Numbered from the stretch's first letter, positions 8,511 to 17,160 are shown. The stretch is 64,000 bases of DNA from Alphaproteobacteria bacterium (GCA_017629245.1 JAGBXO010000011.1:1-64000), one strand, 5' to 3'. Made by a program: numbers and translations. Notes: generated by a model not told the origin, from the sequence alone.

Positions 8511-9068
8511 GATTCAAAATTGCAAATTATTTCAGGAAATTATCGCGGACGTAAATTGCGCCTGCCGCCAAATGCGCGTCCGACACAAAATCGTGCGCGA
8601 ATTGCGCTGTTTAATATGATTGAATCTGGGATTGTTGATTTTGATAACCTGCAAAATGTGTGGGATGCGTTTGGTGGCAGTGGCGCATTTGGAATTGAAT
8701 GCCTGTCGCGATATGCGGGGGCAAATGTTGTCTTTACAGATATTGCGCCGACATCTGTTAAAACAATGCGTGATAATTTGGCGACCCTGGGGGTCGGGGC
8801 GCGTGCCAGTGTTATTCAGACCGATGCGATTTCGTCCGCACAAAAATATGCCCCCATGGCAGATTTGATATTTATTGATGCGCCGTACGATATGCACGAA
8901 TTGGGCGCGGCACTGGTTAAAAAGATTGGCACATTGGCAAAAAGTGGCACGATTGTAATCTGGGAACAAGAATCAATAAATCCACATCAGCCCGATGAAT
9001 CCAAATGGCAGATTTTACGCGACAAAACATACGGTCGCGCCAGATTTTTAATTATGATGAAAAATTAA
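8508..9068 (+). CDS. rsmD: 16S rRNA (guanine(966)-N(2))-methyltransferase RsmD
   Basis: SAM-dependent methyltransferase acting on the 30S subunit, 186 aa. The N-terminus LQIISGNYRGRKLRLP and RPTQNRARIALFNMI match the family. Motif I is WDAFGGSGAFGIECLSRYA. The catalytic tetrapeptide is DAPY in FIDAPYDMHEL (DPPY in most homologues). It is divergent from tadA with a probable leaderless start. Confidence 0.93.
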   Translation: MDSKLQIISGNYRGRKLRLPPNARPTQNRARIALFNMIESGIVDFDNLQNVWDAFGGSGAFGIECLSRYAGANVVFTDIAPTSVKTMRDNLATLGVGARASVIQTDAISSAQKYAPMADLIFIDAPYDMHELGAALVKKIGTLAKSGTIVIWEQESINPHQPDESKWQILRDKTYGRARFLIMMKN

Positions 9069-9088
9069 TTATTTTTGATTATTTTTAC

Positions 9089-9117
9089 TTGATTTTTCGT
9101 GTTTTTTAGGTCATAAT
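9089..9117 (+). promoter_or_regulatory. rplY promoter
   Basis: TTGATT (9089-9094), 17 bases, CATAAT (9112-9117). Downstream in the 5' leader, CACAGC and GCTGTG form a hairpin at about 9126-9146. Confidence 0.6.
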
Positions 9118-9180
9118 GCGCGACGCACAGCACCCTTGGAGGCTGTGTACAGTTAAACAAAACCATTAAAAGGATTTAAA

Positions 9181-9801
9181 ATGGCAATTGAATTAAGCGC
9201 AGAAATTCGCAATGTTGCTGGCAAGGGGGCCGCACGTTGTATCCGCAACAACAAAAATATCCCTGCTGTTATTTACGGGGAAAAGAAATCCCCTGTCGCG
9301 ATTGAATTAAACGGTCGTGAATTTGATATGTTGTTGAAAACACCAGGCTTGCGGACAAAATTATTCCAAATCAAAACATCAAATGGTACAGAAGATGCTA
9401 TGCTGATGGATATTCAGTATCACCCAGTAAGTGATGCAGTTATTCACGCAGACTTTAAGCGCATTGATGTTAAAAAACCAGTTAACGTTGTTGTGCCAGT
9501 TGAAGTTATCAACGCAGAAATCTCAAAGGGCCTGAAATTGGGTGGCACATTGAACTTTGCCGTGCGCAAGGTTGCATTGCGTGGCTTGGTTGATGTTATC
9601 CCAGAAAAAATCATTATTGACCTGGCAACATTGACAATCGGTGATGTGGTTCACGGAACCGACCTGGTATTACCAGCGGGTGTTGAATTAGGTCTGCACC
9701 AGGCTGAATTGGCGTTTGCAACAATCGGTGGTAAAATGCCAATGGAAGAAGATGAAAAAGCCAAGGCAGCAGCGATGGCTGCGGCAGCGGCAAAGAAATA
9801 A
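9181..9801 (+). CDS. rplY: 50S ribosomal protein L25 / Ctc family
   Basis: 5S rRNA-binding ribosomal protein of the long two-domain CTC type, 206 aa. The N-terminal L25 domain covers residues 1-90 (IRNVAGKGAARCIRNNKNIPAVIYG). The C-terminal TL5 domain spans about 95-190. The tail is Lys/Ala-rich. The ribosome site AAAGGA precedes the ATG. The pth gene that often follows it in other bacteria is not here; a terminator and a tRNA follow. Confidence 0.95.
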   Translation: MAIELSAEIRNVAGKGAARCIRNNKNIPAVIYGEKKSPVAIELNGREFDMLLKTPGLRTKLFQIKTSNGTEDAMLMDIQYHPVSDAVIHADFKRIDVKKPVNVVVPVEVINAEISKGLKLGGTLNFAVRKVALRGLVDVIPEKIIIDLATLTIGDVVHGTDLVLPAGVELGLHQAELAFATIGGKMPMEEDEKAKAAAMAAAAAKK

Positions 9802-9823
9802 TAGATATTTTTCTGTTATTGTT

Positions 9824-9848
9824 CCCGCCCCTGTGGCGGGATTTTTTA
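9824..9848 (+). terminator. rplY terminator
   Basis: CCCGCC / GGCGGG with a 5-base loop, followed by ATTTTTT. Confidence 0.9.
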
Positions 9849-9860
9849 TTATTTTACCAC

Positions 9861-9889
9861 TTGCAATTATTTTTATAATTCTATATAAT
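9861..9889 (+). promoter_or_regulatory. Promoter of tRNA-Ser(GCU)
   Basis: TTGCAA (9861-9866), 17 bases, TATAAT (9884-9889). The same -35 variant occurs before ssrA and other tRNAs here. Confidence 0.75.
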
Positions 9890-9900
9890 GTCACCTGCAC

Positions 9901-9988
9901 GGAGCGTTGGCAGAGTGGTAATGCAGCAGATTGCTAATCTGTGACCGAAATTTTTGGTCCATAGGTTCGAGTCCTATACGCTCCGCCA
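9901..9988 (+). tRNA. tRNA-Ser(GCU)
   Basis: 88 bases with encoded CCA. Acceptor GGAGCGT / ACGCTCC, anticodon GCT in CAGATTGCTAATCTG, a long variable arm (ACCGAAATTTTTGGT) as expected for class II tRNA-Ser, and T-loop GGTTCGAGTCC. Confidence 0.96.
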
Positions 9989-9996
9989 GAAATTTA

Positions 9997-10025
9997 CCCA
10001 CCAGAAATGGTGGGTTGATTTTTAT
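9997..10025 (+). terminator. Terminator of tRNA-Ser(GCU)
   Basis: CCCACC / GGTGGG with a 6-base loop, then TTGATTTTTATT. Confidence 0.8.
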
Positions 10026-10047
10026 TGCGTTAATTAATTACGCAATT

Positions 10048-10076
10048 AAAATACCCGCCGATTGGCGGGTGTTTTA
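10048..10076. terminator. Bidirectional terminator at the accDA 3' end
   Basis: ACCCGCC / GGCGGGT with a 4-base loop, flanked by A-rich and T-rich runs. It overlaps the accDA stop. Confidence 0.75.
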
Positions 10077-11819
10077 GTGTTCTTCGCCGACATGTTCAGG
10101 GCGATATATTTCAACATCGCGCGTCATTGCCAGGAATTTTTCTGCACGACGCGTTGGCAATTCTTCAATTGGCAACTGTTGCAATTCTGTTATGTGTTTT
10201 TCAACAGACTTGGCCAGTAATTCCATTGTTGTTTGCCAATCTGTGTGCGCACCACCGGCAGGTTCATGTATTATTTCATCAATAACATTCATATCCGCCA
10301 TATCGCGCGCAGTTAACTTCATCGCAGCAGATGCAGTTGCACGATAGTTATTATCGCGCCACAGAATACTGGCGCATGATTCAGGCGCGATTACCGAATA
10401 AATCGCATTTTCCAACATTAATACACGGTCACCTGTGCCAATCGCAATTGCACCACCAGACCCACCCTGACCTACATTGACAGCGACATAAGGCGCGCGC
10501 ATAGACAACCCCGCTGCAATAGATGACGCAACCGCCTGGGATTGACCGCGTTCTTCGCCTTCGCGTCCGGCAAATGCGCCTGCGGTATCAAACAGGGAAA
10601 TTAATGGCAGTTGGAACTTTTCCGCCATGCGCATCATACGCACTGCTTTGCGATATCCATCAGGATTTACCATACCAAAGCGATGTTTTTGACGGGTTTC
10701 AATTGTGCGACCTTGCTCCTGACCAATAATTACAGCAGGAATCCCACGCCAGAATCCCAGCCCTGTTGCCATGGCGGCATCTTCGGCAAAGCAACGATCG
10801 CCCGCCAAATATGTCCAATCAGAAACAATGCCATTAATATAATCCAAGAAATGCGGACGATTTTCATGGCGCGCCAATAAAACCTTGTCATAAGCTTCAT
10901 TTTCGCCCATACCGCGAATCTTTTTAGATATATCATGTACAGGTGTTGTAACGGTAATCTGTTTCGGTTCGCGTGTTTGCTTGGTCAAAACCGCCAAAAC
11001 GCGTGCGATTGTGTCGTGCAGGTCGCCACGCGCGACAACCATATCAACCATACCATGTTCATACAGATATTCGGCAGTCTGGAAATTAGATGGTAATTTT
11101 TCGCGAATATTTTGTTCAATTACACGACGACCAGCAAAGCCAATGCGTGCGCCCTTTTCCGCGATATGAATGTCGCCCAGCATTGCAAAAGATGCCGTCA
11201 CACCACCAAAGGTTGGGTCTGTTAACAGCACGATATATGGAATACCGTTTGCATGCAATTTATTTACCGCAACAGTTGTACGCGCCATCTGCATTAAAGA
11301 TAAAATGTTTTCCTGCATTCTGGCACCACCACTGGATGTAACCATAACGAACGCGCGATGTTCGGCGACGGCATGTTCCATCGCAGCCACAATTGCATCA
11401 CCCGCTGCGCGCCCCATAGACCCCATCATAAACAGGCCATTTAAAACACAGACAGTTGTCGGCACGCCACCAATTGTACCATCGGCCGATGTTATTGCAT
11501 CATAGCAACCAGTTTCAGCACGCGCAGAATCCAGACGCTCTTGATAAGGGACACGGTCTGAAAATTTTAGCGGGTCGTCCGAAACATTTGGCGACGGCAA
11601 ACGCTGCCACGAATTATCATCAAACAGCAAATCAAATCGCTGCTTTGGGTTCATGATAAATGCGCGCCCACAGCGCGGACAGATATACTTATTTTCTTTA
11701 TAATCCTTGTAATAAACCAACTTACCACAGGATTCACACTTAATCCACATCAGGCGACGCACGCGTTCATAGCGTTCACGATTCCGATTTTTTATGCCCG
11801 ATTTTTTACCAAATAACAT
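10074..11819 (-). CDS. accDA: Acetyl-CoA carboxylase carboxyltransferase, fused beta (AccD) and alpha (AccA)
   Basis: 581-aa single chain. The N-terminal half is AccD: a zinc ribbon with two CxxC pairs (CESCGKLVYY ... CPRCGRAF) at about residues 28-50, then MGRAAGDAIVAAMEHAV and VTSSGGARMQENILSLMQMA. From about residue 330 the chain continues as AccA (GFWRGIPAVIIGQEQGRTIE, MVNPDGYRKAVRMM, LFDTAGAFAGREGEERGQSQ, NVGQGGSGGAIAIG). The enzyme transfers carboxyl from biotin to acetyl-CoA, the first step of fatty acid synthesis. Most Proteobacteria encode the two subunits separately. ihfB ends 1 base upstream, so the two genes form an operon. Confidence 0.93.
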   Translation of the reverse strand: MLFGKKSGIKNRNRERYERVRRLMWIKCESCGKLVYYKDYKENKYICPRCGRAFIMNPKQRFDLLFDDNSWQRLPSPNVSDDPLKFSDRVPYQERLDSARAETGCYDAITSADGTIGGVPTTVCVLNGLFMMGSMGRAAGDAIVAAMEHAVAEHRAFVMVTSSGGARMQENILSLMQMARTTVAVNKLHANGIPYIVLLTDPTFGGVTASFAMLGDIHIAEKGARIGFAGRRVIEQNIREKLPSNFQTAEYLYEHGMVDMVVARGDLHDTIARVLAVLTKQTREPKQITVTTPVHDISKKIRGMGENEAYDKVLLARHENRPHFLDYINGIVSDWTYLAGDRCFAEDAAMATGLGFWRGIPAVIIGQEQGRTIETRQKHRFGMVNPDGYRKAVRMMRMAEKFQLPLISLFDTAGAFAGREGEERGQSQAVASSIAAGLSMRAPYVAVNVGQGGSGGAIAIGTGDRVLMLENAIYSVIAPESCASILWRDNNYRATASAAMKLTARDMADMNVIDEIIHEPAGGAHTDWQTTMELLAKSVEKHITELQQLPIEELPTRRAEKFLAMTRDVEIYRPEHVGEEH

Positions 11820-11820
11820 A

Positions 11821-12102
11821 TTATTGACCGTTCATCTTTTTGGTTAATTCACGACTAGGCTTGAACAAAATAGTCGTACTGGCCGGCAGTGGCATAGGCT
11901 GGCCGGTGCATGGGTTGTACCCAATCTTAGTTGCGCGGGCGCGTGGCTGAAATGTGCCAAAACCACGGATTTCAATACGATTGCCATTTGCGATTGATTC
12001 AATCATATGGTCAGAAATTGTATCTAATATTGCCGCCGCATCAGATGCGCGCATATGCTTAAATTTCACCTGAATAGAACGTACTATGTCTGATCTTTTC
12101 AT
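11821..12102 (-). CDS. ihfB: Integration host factor subunit beta
   Basis: 93-aa HU/IHF-fold DNA-bending protein. RIEIRGFGTFQPRARATK followed by GYNPCTGQPM and FKPSRELTKKMN matches IHF-beta (IEIRGFGSF ... GRNPKTG ... FKPGKELR) better than HU or IHF-alpha. The arm motif GxNPxTG is preserved, including the intercalating proline. It is directly upstream of accDA. Confidence 0.85.
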   Translation of the reverse strand: MKRSDIVRSIQVKFKHMRASDAAAILDTISDHMIESIANGNRIEIRGFGTFQPRARATKIGYNPCTGQPMPLPASTTILFKPSRELTKKMNGQ

Positions 12103-12248
12103 GTTATATATCCTTATGTCTTGCCCTATATTATTAATATCTTAGCACATTTTATCAAGAGTAAAGTTTTTTATTTATGCAGAAAAGGTTCCTGTACAAA
12201 AAAAATCCCATAAATGTTAGTTTTTATGTAAAAAGAAGGGAGAAAAAA

Positions 12249-12950
12249 ATGGACGATATATTTGATTTAGACGATGGCACAATAATAAACGAAGATAAAA
12301 TGCCACTGATTGGCGATATTGCCCCAGAATTTCAGGCCAGCACGACAAATGGGCCTATTAAATTCCCAGATGATTTCAGGGGCAAATGGGTTGTATTCTT
12401 TTCGCACCCGTCGGACTTTACACCAGTGTGCACAACAGAATTTATTGCGTTTCAAAAAACAATTTCAGATTTTGAAAAAATGAATGTTGCATTGCTGGGC
12501 CTGTCGGTTGGATCGTTGCCATCGCATTTGGCGTGGTTTGATGCGATTGAAGGCATGCCAGATGGCGCGAAAATAACATTTCCATTAATTGATGATATGA
12601 ACATGGAAATCGCACGCAAATACGGAATGATTCATCGCAACGCATCAGATACACACACCGTGCGCGCGGTTTTTGTAATTGACCCAGCGACAAAAATCCG
12701 AACAATTTTGTATTATCCGGCAACACTGGGGCGAAACATATCCGAAATTTGGCGAATTTTAGTCGCGTTGCAGACGGCAGATGCATTCAAAGTTGCAACA
12801 CCGGCGAATTGGATGCCGGGCGATAAAGTACTGTGCCCCGCCCCAACAACGGCAGGAAAAATGCGCGAACACAATGGTGATGTGCCATGGTTTATGACAT
12901 ATAAAGCATTAGACAAGGCGGAAATATATGAAAAAATTTGTAAAAAGTAA
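12249..12950 (+). CDS. Peroxiredoxin, 1-Cys/Prx6-like
   Basis: Thiol peroxidase reducing H2O2 and organic peroxides, 233 aa. The peroxidatic cysteine is in FFSHPSDFTPVCTTEF at about residue 60. A second Cys is in GDKVLCPAP near residue 195, which may act as resolving Cys as in archaeal Prx6-type enzymes. The C-terminal extension is characteristic of the Prx6/1-Cys group. I start at 12249 because GGGAG lies 7 bases before it; upstream in-frame codons lack a ribosome site. With rubrerythrin (20.7 kb) it suggests a life at low oxygen. Confidence 0.92.
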   Translation: MDDIFDLDDGTIINEDKMPLIGDIAPEFQASTTNGPIKFPDDFRGKWVVFFSHPSDFTPVCTTEFIAFQKTISDFEKMNVALLGLSVGSLPSHLAWFDAIEGMPDGAKITFPLIDDMNMEIARKYGMIHRNASDTHTVRAVFVIDPATKIRTILYYPATLGRNISEIWRILVALQTADAFKVATPANWMPGDKVLCPAPTTAGKMREHNGDVPWFMTYKALDKAEIYEKICKK

Positions 12951-12982
12951 TCTGGGGGCCAATAACTGGGTATGCTATTGGT

Positions 12983-13327
12983 TCAAAATACCAGCGGAAA
13001 GTCGCGAATATCCAACGGTGCCACATCACGTTCAGGATCCCACTGATAAATCGGCATAATTACATGTTTTTCGTCGTCGAATTTTACCCCTTCGGTTTTT
13101 AAGGCACGGTACTGTTCGTCTGCAAAACCACAGCACAGGCTGCCATCCTTGAATACGACACGATGCCATGGCAGATGCCAACTGTTTTTATTATTAGATG
13201 CATATCCAACAAAACGCGCCATACGCGGACGGCCAATCATTTTTGCAATTTGACCAAATGTCGCAACACGCCCAGATGGAATTCGTGCGACAATATCATA
13301 AACCTGTTCGTTGAATGTTTTTTCCAT
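12983..13327 (-). CDS. Alkyltransferase-like protein (ATL, MGMT C-terminal domain family)
   Basis: 114 aa. The DNA-binding domain of O6-alkylguanine-DNA alkyltransferase is seen (VARIPSGRVATFGQIAKMIG, arginine-finger region GRPRMARFVGYA), but the active site reads LPWHRVV instead of PCHRV. Replacement of the acceptor Cys by Trp is the hallmark of ATL proteins, which bind alkylated bases and hand them to nucleotide excision repair rather than dealkylate. The upstream in-frame ATG at 13387 lies in the tRNA promoter region, so 13327 is preferred. Confidence 0.88.
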   Translation of the reverse strand: MEKTFNEQVYDIVARIPSGRVATFGQIAKMIGRPRMARFVGYASNNKNSWHLPWHRVVFKDGSLCCGFADEQYRALKTEGVKFDDEKHVIMPIYQWDPERDVAPLDIRDFPLVF

Positions 13328-13372
13328 GATATATAGTTTAGTCAGCGTATAAAAAAAGTCAAATATTTGGTC

Positions 13373-13401
13373 TTGCAAAATAATCATATTGCAATTATAA
13401 T
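13373..13401 (+). promoter_or_regulatory. Promoter of tRNA-Ser(CGA)
   Basis: TTGCAA (13373-13378), 17 bases, TATAAT (13396-13401). Confidence 0.75.
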
Positions 13402-13410
13402 GACCGGCAC

Positions 13411-13501
13411 GGAGACATGGCAGAGCGGTTGAATGCGCGCGACTCGAAATCGTGTATACGGCAACCCCGTATCAAGGGTTCAAATCCCTTTGTCTCCGCC
13501 A
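13411..13501 (+). tRNA. tRNA-Ser(CGA)
   Basis: 91 bases with CCA. Acceptor GGAGACA / TGTCTCC, anticodon CGA in GACTCGAAATC, long variable arm (TATACGGCAACCCCGTA), T-loop GGTTCAAATCC. Confidence 0.96.
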
Positions 13502-13504
13502 GGA

Positions 13505-13532
13505 TAAAACCCGCCGAACGGCGGGTGTTTTC
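13505..13532. terminator. Bidirectional terminator between tRNA-Ser and the Cys-rich gene
   Basis: ACCCGCC / GGCGGGT with loop GAAC, followed by GTTTTC on the plus strand and by TTTTATCC on the minus strand. Confidence 0.8.
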
Positions 13533-15677
13533 TTATTCGTTAGGCGATGTCCAGAAACACACAGCCCCCGTAAAACCAGAATAACCCAAACCGGTTTGTT
13601 CTGTAATTCCAGTTGTACTTTTAAAATAAAATTCACCATAGTCGTCTGTGTATGTGTATGCTGGTCCAGGATTGGCATATGCATAACAATCATTTATTCC
13701 TGTTGAACCTTGGACAGACAGCCCAGCACGGCCCCCGGCAACATCGGGGCATCTTGTGCACGAGGCACCAGTCCCAGAAACATTACCATAAAAACCAGTA
13801 ATACATACGCCCGTTGTTGCATTGGCATTGCATATAGCATTATCTGGGCATTTATAGCAACCCTTTGCGTCGCCATAATATGCAACACCGGTAGCATTCT
13901 GATTGATAGATCCAGTACAATCATCATCAGCCATTGTATATTTACAGCGAACGAAATTCCCATCAGAACAACACATACCTTCGCCACAAAGGGAACAAGC
14001 ATTTCCAACCTGGAAAGAACCTTCATTACACTTAAAGGTGGCGGTGCCGCCGCGACATGTTGCTTCGGCGGGACAGACCTGACATTTTTTTACCCCCTGG
14101 TCCAAGATGAGATAATATCCAGCATTGCATGATAATGCACCGTCTTCATTACATGTTGTGGCATTTCCGGTACATTTAATACATTCATTATCGCTTTTGT
14201 AAAACCCATCTTTACAAGTAAAGCCATTATTATTACATGTTTCGTAATTTGCAGGACATGATACACAAGCGCCATTGGATTTATAAAAATCATTATTACA
14301 TGTAAAATCCGTGTCGGATGTGCATGTTGAATTTGTTGGACATGCCGCACACTGACCAGCCTTGAGATAATACCCATCATAACAAGATGTTGCAGCCACA
14401 GCAGTACAGGTTATGGCATTTTCAAAAGCGTCTTTACACGCGGGACAGGCGGTACCGTTGTTGAAATATCCCTCCTTGCATGTAAATCCTTCATCCGTAC
14501 AGCTTTCATAATTTGTGGGGCATTCTTCGCAACCACCATTGGATTTGTAAAATCTATCGTTGCATACCCAGGTTCCATTGTCATGACATGTGGCATTATC
14601 TGGGCACTTAACGCATCCTTTGCCAACAAGATAATAATTTGTCTTGCATGATAAAGCGCCGGATTCATCACATGTTGCTGCGTTGCCAGTGCATGCTTTA
14701 CATACATATGTATCATATTTCCGGCTTATTTCACCCCCAAATACGCCTACGCCACTCCAAGTCATACTGGACCGTTCACGATAATATCCATCATTACAGG
14801 TCATCGAAAATGTTTCTTGATCGCATTCGGCATTGGCGGGACAGGCGTGACAACCATTATCTAACATATAATATGGCCCATATATATATCCACTGACACC
14901 CGTACCAGTGCCAGTATACGCTTCGCCAGTATAGGAACTGTCATTAACTTTACATCCCAAAACACCACCGTCATCGTCACCCTGGGGACAAATTTCCCAT
15001 GGGCGACATTCAAGGCACGAATCTGCCACTTCGTAATAACCACTTTTACAGTCGGTAACCTGGTCGCCATCGCATGTGTATGCCCCAGGCACCGAAGAAC
15101 AGATTATATCGCAATTATTTGTTTTATAATTTTCTACACTTTCCTGATCTTCGTAATCAATGCATCTAAATGTCTCGCCACCAGGACAAACCTTGTCTTT
15201 GTAGGCATCGCTGGTTGGGCAAGAGTTGCACCAAGAGACGTAATATAAGCTAAGGAAAGTATCACCCACGGGACATGCAGGCCCAAGATTTTCGGTACAT
15301 GTGCTTGATTCAAGTTCATGATACAACATTGTTTTTCCCCAGTATTTTTGTGGGCATCCAATCGCGCAGTCCCAGCTGCATTTGCTTAATGTACATACCC
15401 CATCTGAATCCTTGGACAGTGTGGTGCACGAAACAGCGGGATTGTATGTCATATGACTGGCGCCTGTGGCACCGCATGCGCCGGCCTCAGTTCCTTCTAT
15501 TTCATTATAGTCAGGAACAACATATGATTTGCACCCCGCTATGCTGGTGTTGCTGTACACGTTTCTGGAATTAACATATTCCGATGTTCTATACGCGCCG
15601 TATGCAGAATGCCCCTTGGTAAAATATGCGACGGTACAATAAAAACAATACAGGAAAAATCTTTTTAATGGTTTCAT
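13533..15677 (-). CDS. Large secreted Cys-rich CxxC-repeat protein, 714 aa
   Basis: Signal peptide MKPLKRFFLYCFYCTVAYF with cleavage near SAYGA. The mature protein carries dozens of cysteines in EGF/GCC-like units of 35-50 residues with consensus C-x2-CPxNxxC-(6 to 10)-C-x-x-GYY. A block of about 100 residues is duplicated: YKSNGGCEECPTNYESC and YKSNGACVSCPANYETC, then CTGNA(A/T)TCxExGALSC, around residues 325-540. The C-terminal domain (ASCTRCPDVAGGRAGLSVQG ... CYAYANPG) is shared with the neighbour at 15.8 kb. Probably a disulfide-rich surface protein; no catalytic motif seen. Start ATG 15677 with GAGAG upstream (GTG 15686 possible). Confidence 0.85.
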   Translation of the reverse strand: MKPLKRFFLYCFYCTVAYFTKGHSAYGAYRTSEYVNSRNVYSNTSIAGCKSYVVPDYNEIEGTEAGACGATGASHMTYNPAVSCTTLSKDSDGVCTLSKCSWDCAIGCPQKYWGKTMLYHELESSTCTENLGPACPVGDTFLSLYYVSWCNSCPTSDAYKDKVCPGGETFRCIDYEDQESVENYKTNNCDIICSSVPGAYTCDGDQVTDCKSGYYEVADSCLECRPWEICPQGDDDGGVLGCKVNDSSYTGEAYTGTGTGVSGYIYGPYYMLDNGCHACPANAECDQETFSMTCNDGYYRERSSMTWSGVGVFGGEISRKYDTYVCKACTGNAATCDESGALSCKTNYYLVGKGCVKCPDNATCHDNGTWVCNDRFYKSNGGCEECPTNYESCTDEGFTCKEGYFNNGTACPACKDAFENAITCTAVAATSCYDGYYLKAGQCAACPTNSTCTSDTDFTCNNDFYKSNGACVSCPANYETCNNNGFTCKDGFYKSDNECIKCTGNATTCNEDGALSCNAGYYLILDQGVKKCQVCPAEATCRGGTATFKCNEGSFQVGNACSLCGEGMCCSDGNFVRCKYTMADDDCTGSINQNATGVAYYGDAKGCYKCPDNAICNANATTGVCITGFYGNVSGTGASCTRCPDVAGGRAGLSVQGSTGINDCYAYANPGPAYTYTDDYGEFYFKSTTGITEQTGLGYSGFTGAVCFWTSPNE

Positions 15678-15700
15678 ATTTAACACTCTCTTTGAATGCC

Positions 15701-15730
15701 AGTATAAATTATATAATCTGTTTTAATCAA
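15701..15730 (-). promoter_or_regulatory. Promoter of the 714-aa Cys-rich gene
   Basis: On the minus strand TTGATT (15730-15725), 18 bases, TATACT (15706-15701). Confidence 0.6.
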
Positions 15731-15742
15731 GCCATTTTTCAC

Positions 15743-15778
15743 TAAAAAAAACAGACGCCAAGGGCATCTGTTTTTTTC
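15743..15778. terminator. Bidirectional terminator between the two Cys-rich genes
   Basis: CAGACGCC / GGCATCTG (one G-T pair) flanked by A8 and T7. It ends the gene on its right and separates it from the next promoter. Confidence 0.85.
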
Positions 15779-15793
15779 ACACACGGCGTATTA

Positions 15794-17134
15794 TTATTCA
15801 TAGTAGGCATCTGTATCACAGAACATTACACCAATAGATGTCCCAATGGTTCCTCCGGTAATGGAACCGGAGTAGCCATCAGAATAAACTGTCCCCGGAA
15901 TGTAACACTGGTTCACACTGGTTACACCAGTAATAGACATACCTGTCGCACTATTTTCACCCCATGGACATCTATTGCATGTGTGTCCGAGTCCTGAAAC
16001 TCCTCTGTAAAAGCCTGTTTGACAAACCAATCCATCGTTATCACAGTAATCGTAAGACCCACTTGCAGGGCAAGATGCACAATTGCCAGTGCCAGTTTCC
16101 GGTTGATTATAATAATAACCACCCGTACAATAAAAACGTCTGCCATCACAAGATGCTGCACTTGGCGGACAGGGAACACAACTGGCAATACCATCAGCAG
16201 AAACGACTGAATAATAACCAGACGTACCAGTTCCACCGGCAGTGCATTCTATGTACCCATTGGCACAGGATACTGCGTTGTGGGGACATTCGACGCAATA
16301 TCTTGCCTTTTTTATATAACCTGATGCACATGTAAAAGATTGGGTATTTTCATCAATGTATGTTGGACATTCATCCGAATTATCTGGGCATGCCACGCAT
16401 ATTCCAGTCACATAGTACCCATCATCACCACATACGGTATATTGTGCATCAACGGTTTTTGCCGTCAAATCAGGGTAAACACTAAAATTTTCTGATAAAA
16501 TTCTGCCAGCGGTCGTTGTTGGACATTTTTCGCATGCAACACCCGTGCCGCCACCCGGTCCCCAATAACCCGCCGCACAAATATAAATACCATTACTTAG
16601 ACTTCTCCCTGCTTCATATTCAGACAAGTTGGGCGTACCAGGCGTATATTCTGGGTGACTGTCGCCATCAGGGAATTCACATACACAGTAATAATCATCA
16701 CGCACCAGCACCCCGTTGTTATTCTGTGAGGTTACATGTTCCAGAACCGGGCGTCCAACCATGTCCTGCTTGATTATGCATAAATGATCATTGGCATAAT
16801 CATATGATTGAGCTGCGGACCATCCAAGACTCCCCCGATAGTACACGTCATATTTATCTTCACCTAACGCACTATTGTAATAGGACTTTAATTTGGTCAG
16901 TGTCCCTTGGCGTAATCTGTACCCCAGTGGGATATCTCTTGTTGAACCATTGCTGTATGTAATTGTACAATATGCGCCAGGCATACATCCGCCAATCAAT
17001 GTATCACATCCATACGACGAACCATCCTTTGGTTCATACAGCGTTGTAGGATTTGCATCTGCGCCATCCAGTCGAATTAAAAAAACTGCAAAAAATGACA
17101 ATAAATGCTTTGCAAAACGATTGAGCTTTAACAT
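15794..17134 (-). CDS. Secreted Cys-rich CxxC-repeat protein, 446 aa
   Basis: Paralogue of the 714-aa protein downstream. Signal peptide MLKLNRFAKHLLSFFAVFLI, with cleavage probably near GADA. Residues 30-180 are a less repetitive domain with several Cys. From about residue 185 the protein has CxxCP units (CEKCPTTTAGRILS, CVACPDNSDECPTY, CVECPHNAVSC, CVPCPPSAASC, CASCPASGSYDYC). The C-terminal unit CNRCPWGENSATGMSITGVT ... CYIPG aligns with the end of the 714-aa protein. The ribosome site is AGGGGGAAAG. Envelope or extracellular role inferred. Confidence 0.85.
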   Translation of the reverse strand: MLKLNRFAKHLLSFFAVFLIRLDGADANPTTLYEPKDGSSYGCDTLIGGCMPGAYCTITYSNGSTRDIPLGYRLRQGTLTKLKSYYNSALGEDKYDVYYRGSLGWSAAQSYDYANDHLCIIKQDMVGRPVLEHVTSQNNNGVLVRDDYYCVCEFPDGDSHPEYTPGTPNLSEYEAGRSLSNGIYICAAGYWGPGGGTGVACEKCPTTTAGRILSENFSVYPDLTAKTVDAQYTVCGDDGYYVTGICVACPDNSDECPTYIDENTQSFTCASGYIKKARYCVECPHNAVSCANGYIECTAGGTGTSGYYSVVSADGIASCVPCPPSAASCDGRRFYCTGGYYYNQPETGTGNCASCPASGSYDYCDNDGLVCQTGFYRGVSGLGHTCNRCPWGENSATGMSITGVTSVNQCYIPGTVYSDGYSGSITGGTIGTSIGVMFCDTDAYYE

Positions 17135-17160
17135 AAACTTTCCCCCTGTGTTCTGTGACA

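Noticed and set aside
10024-10046. ATTGCGT...ACGCAAT near-palindrome as an att site or operator
   Set aside because: It lies between two terminators with no integrase or regulator nearby; AT-rich chance is adequate.
14090-14716. Other-frame ORFs within the Cys-rich genes
   Set aside because: The repetitive Cys codons (TGT/TGC) give long open shadow frames on the same strand; the signal peptide and ribosome site fix the true frame.
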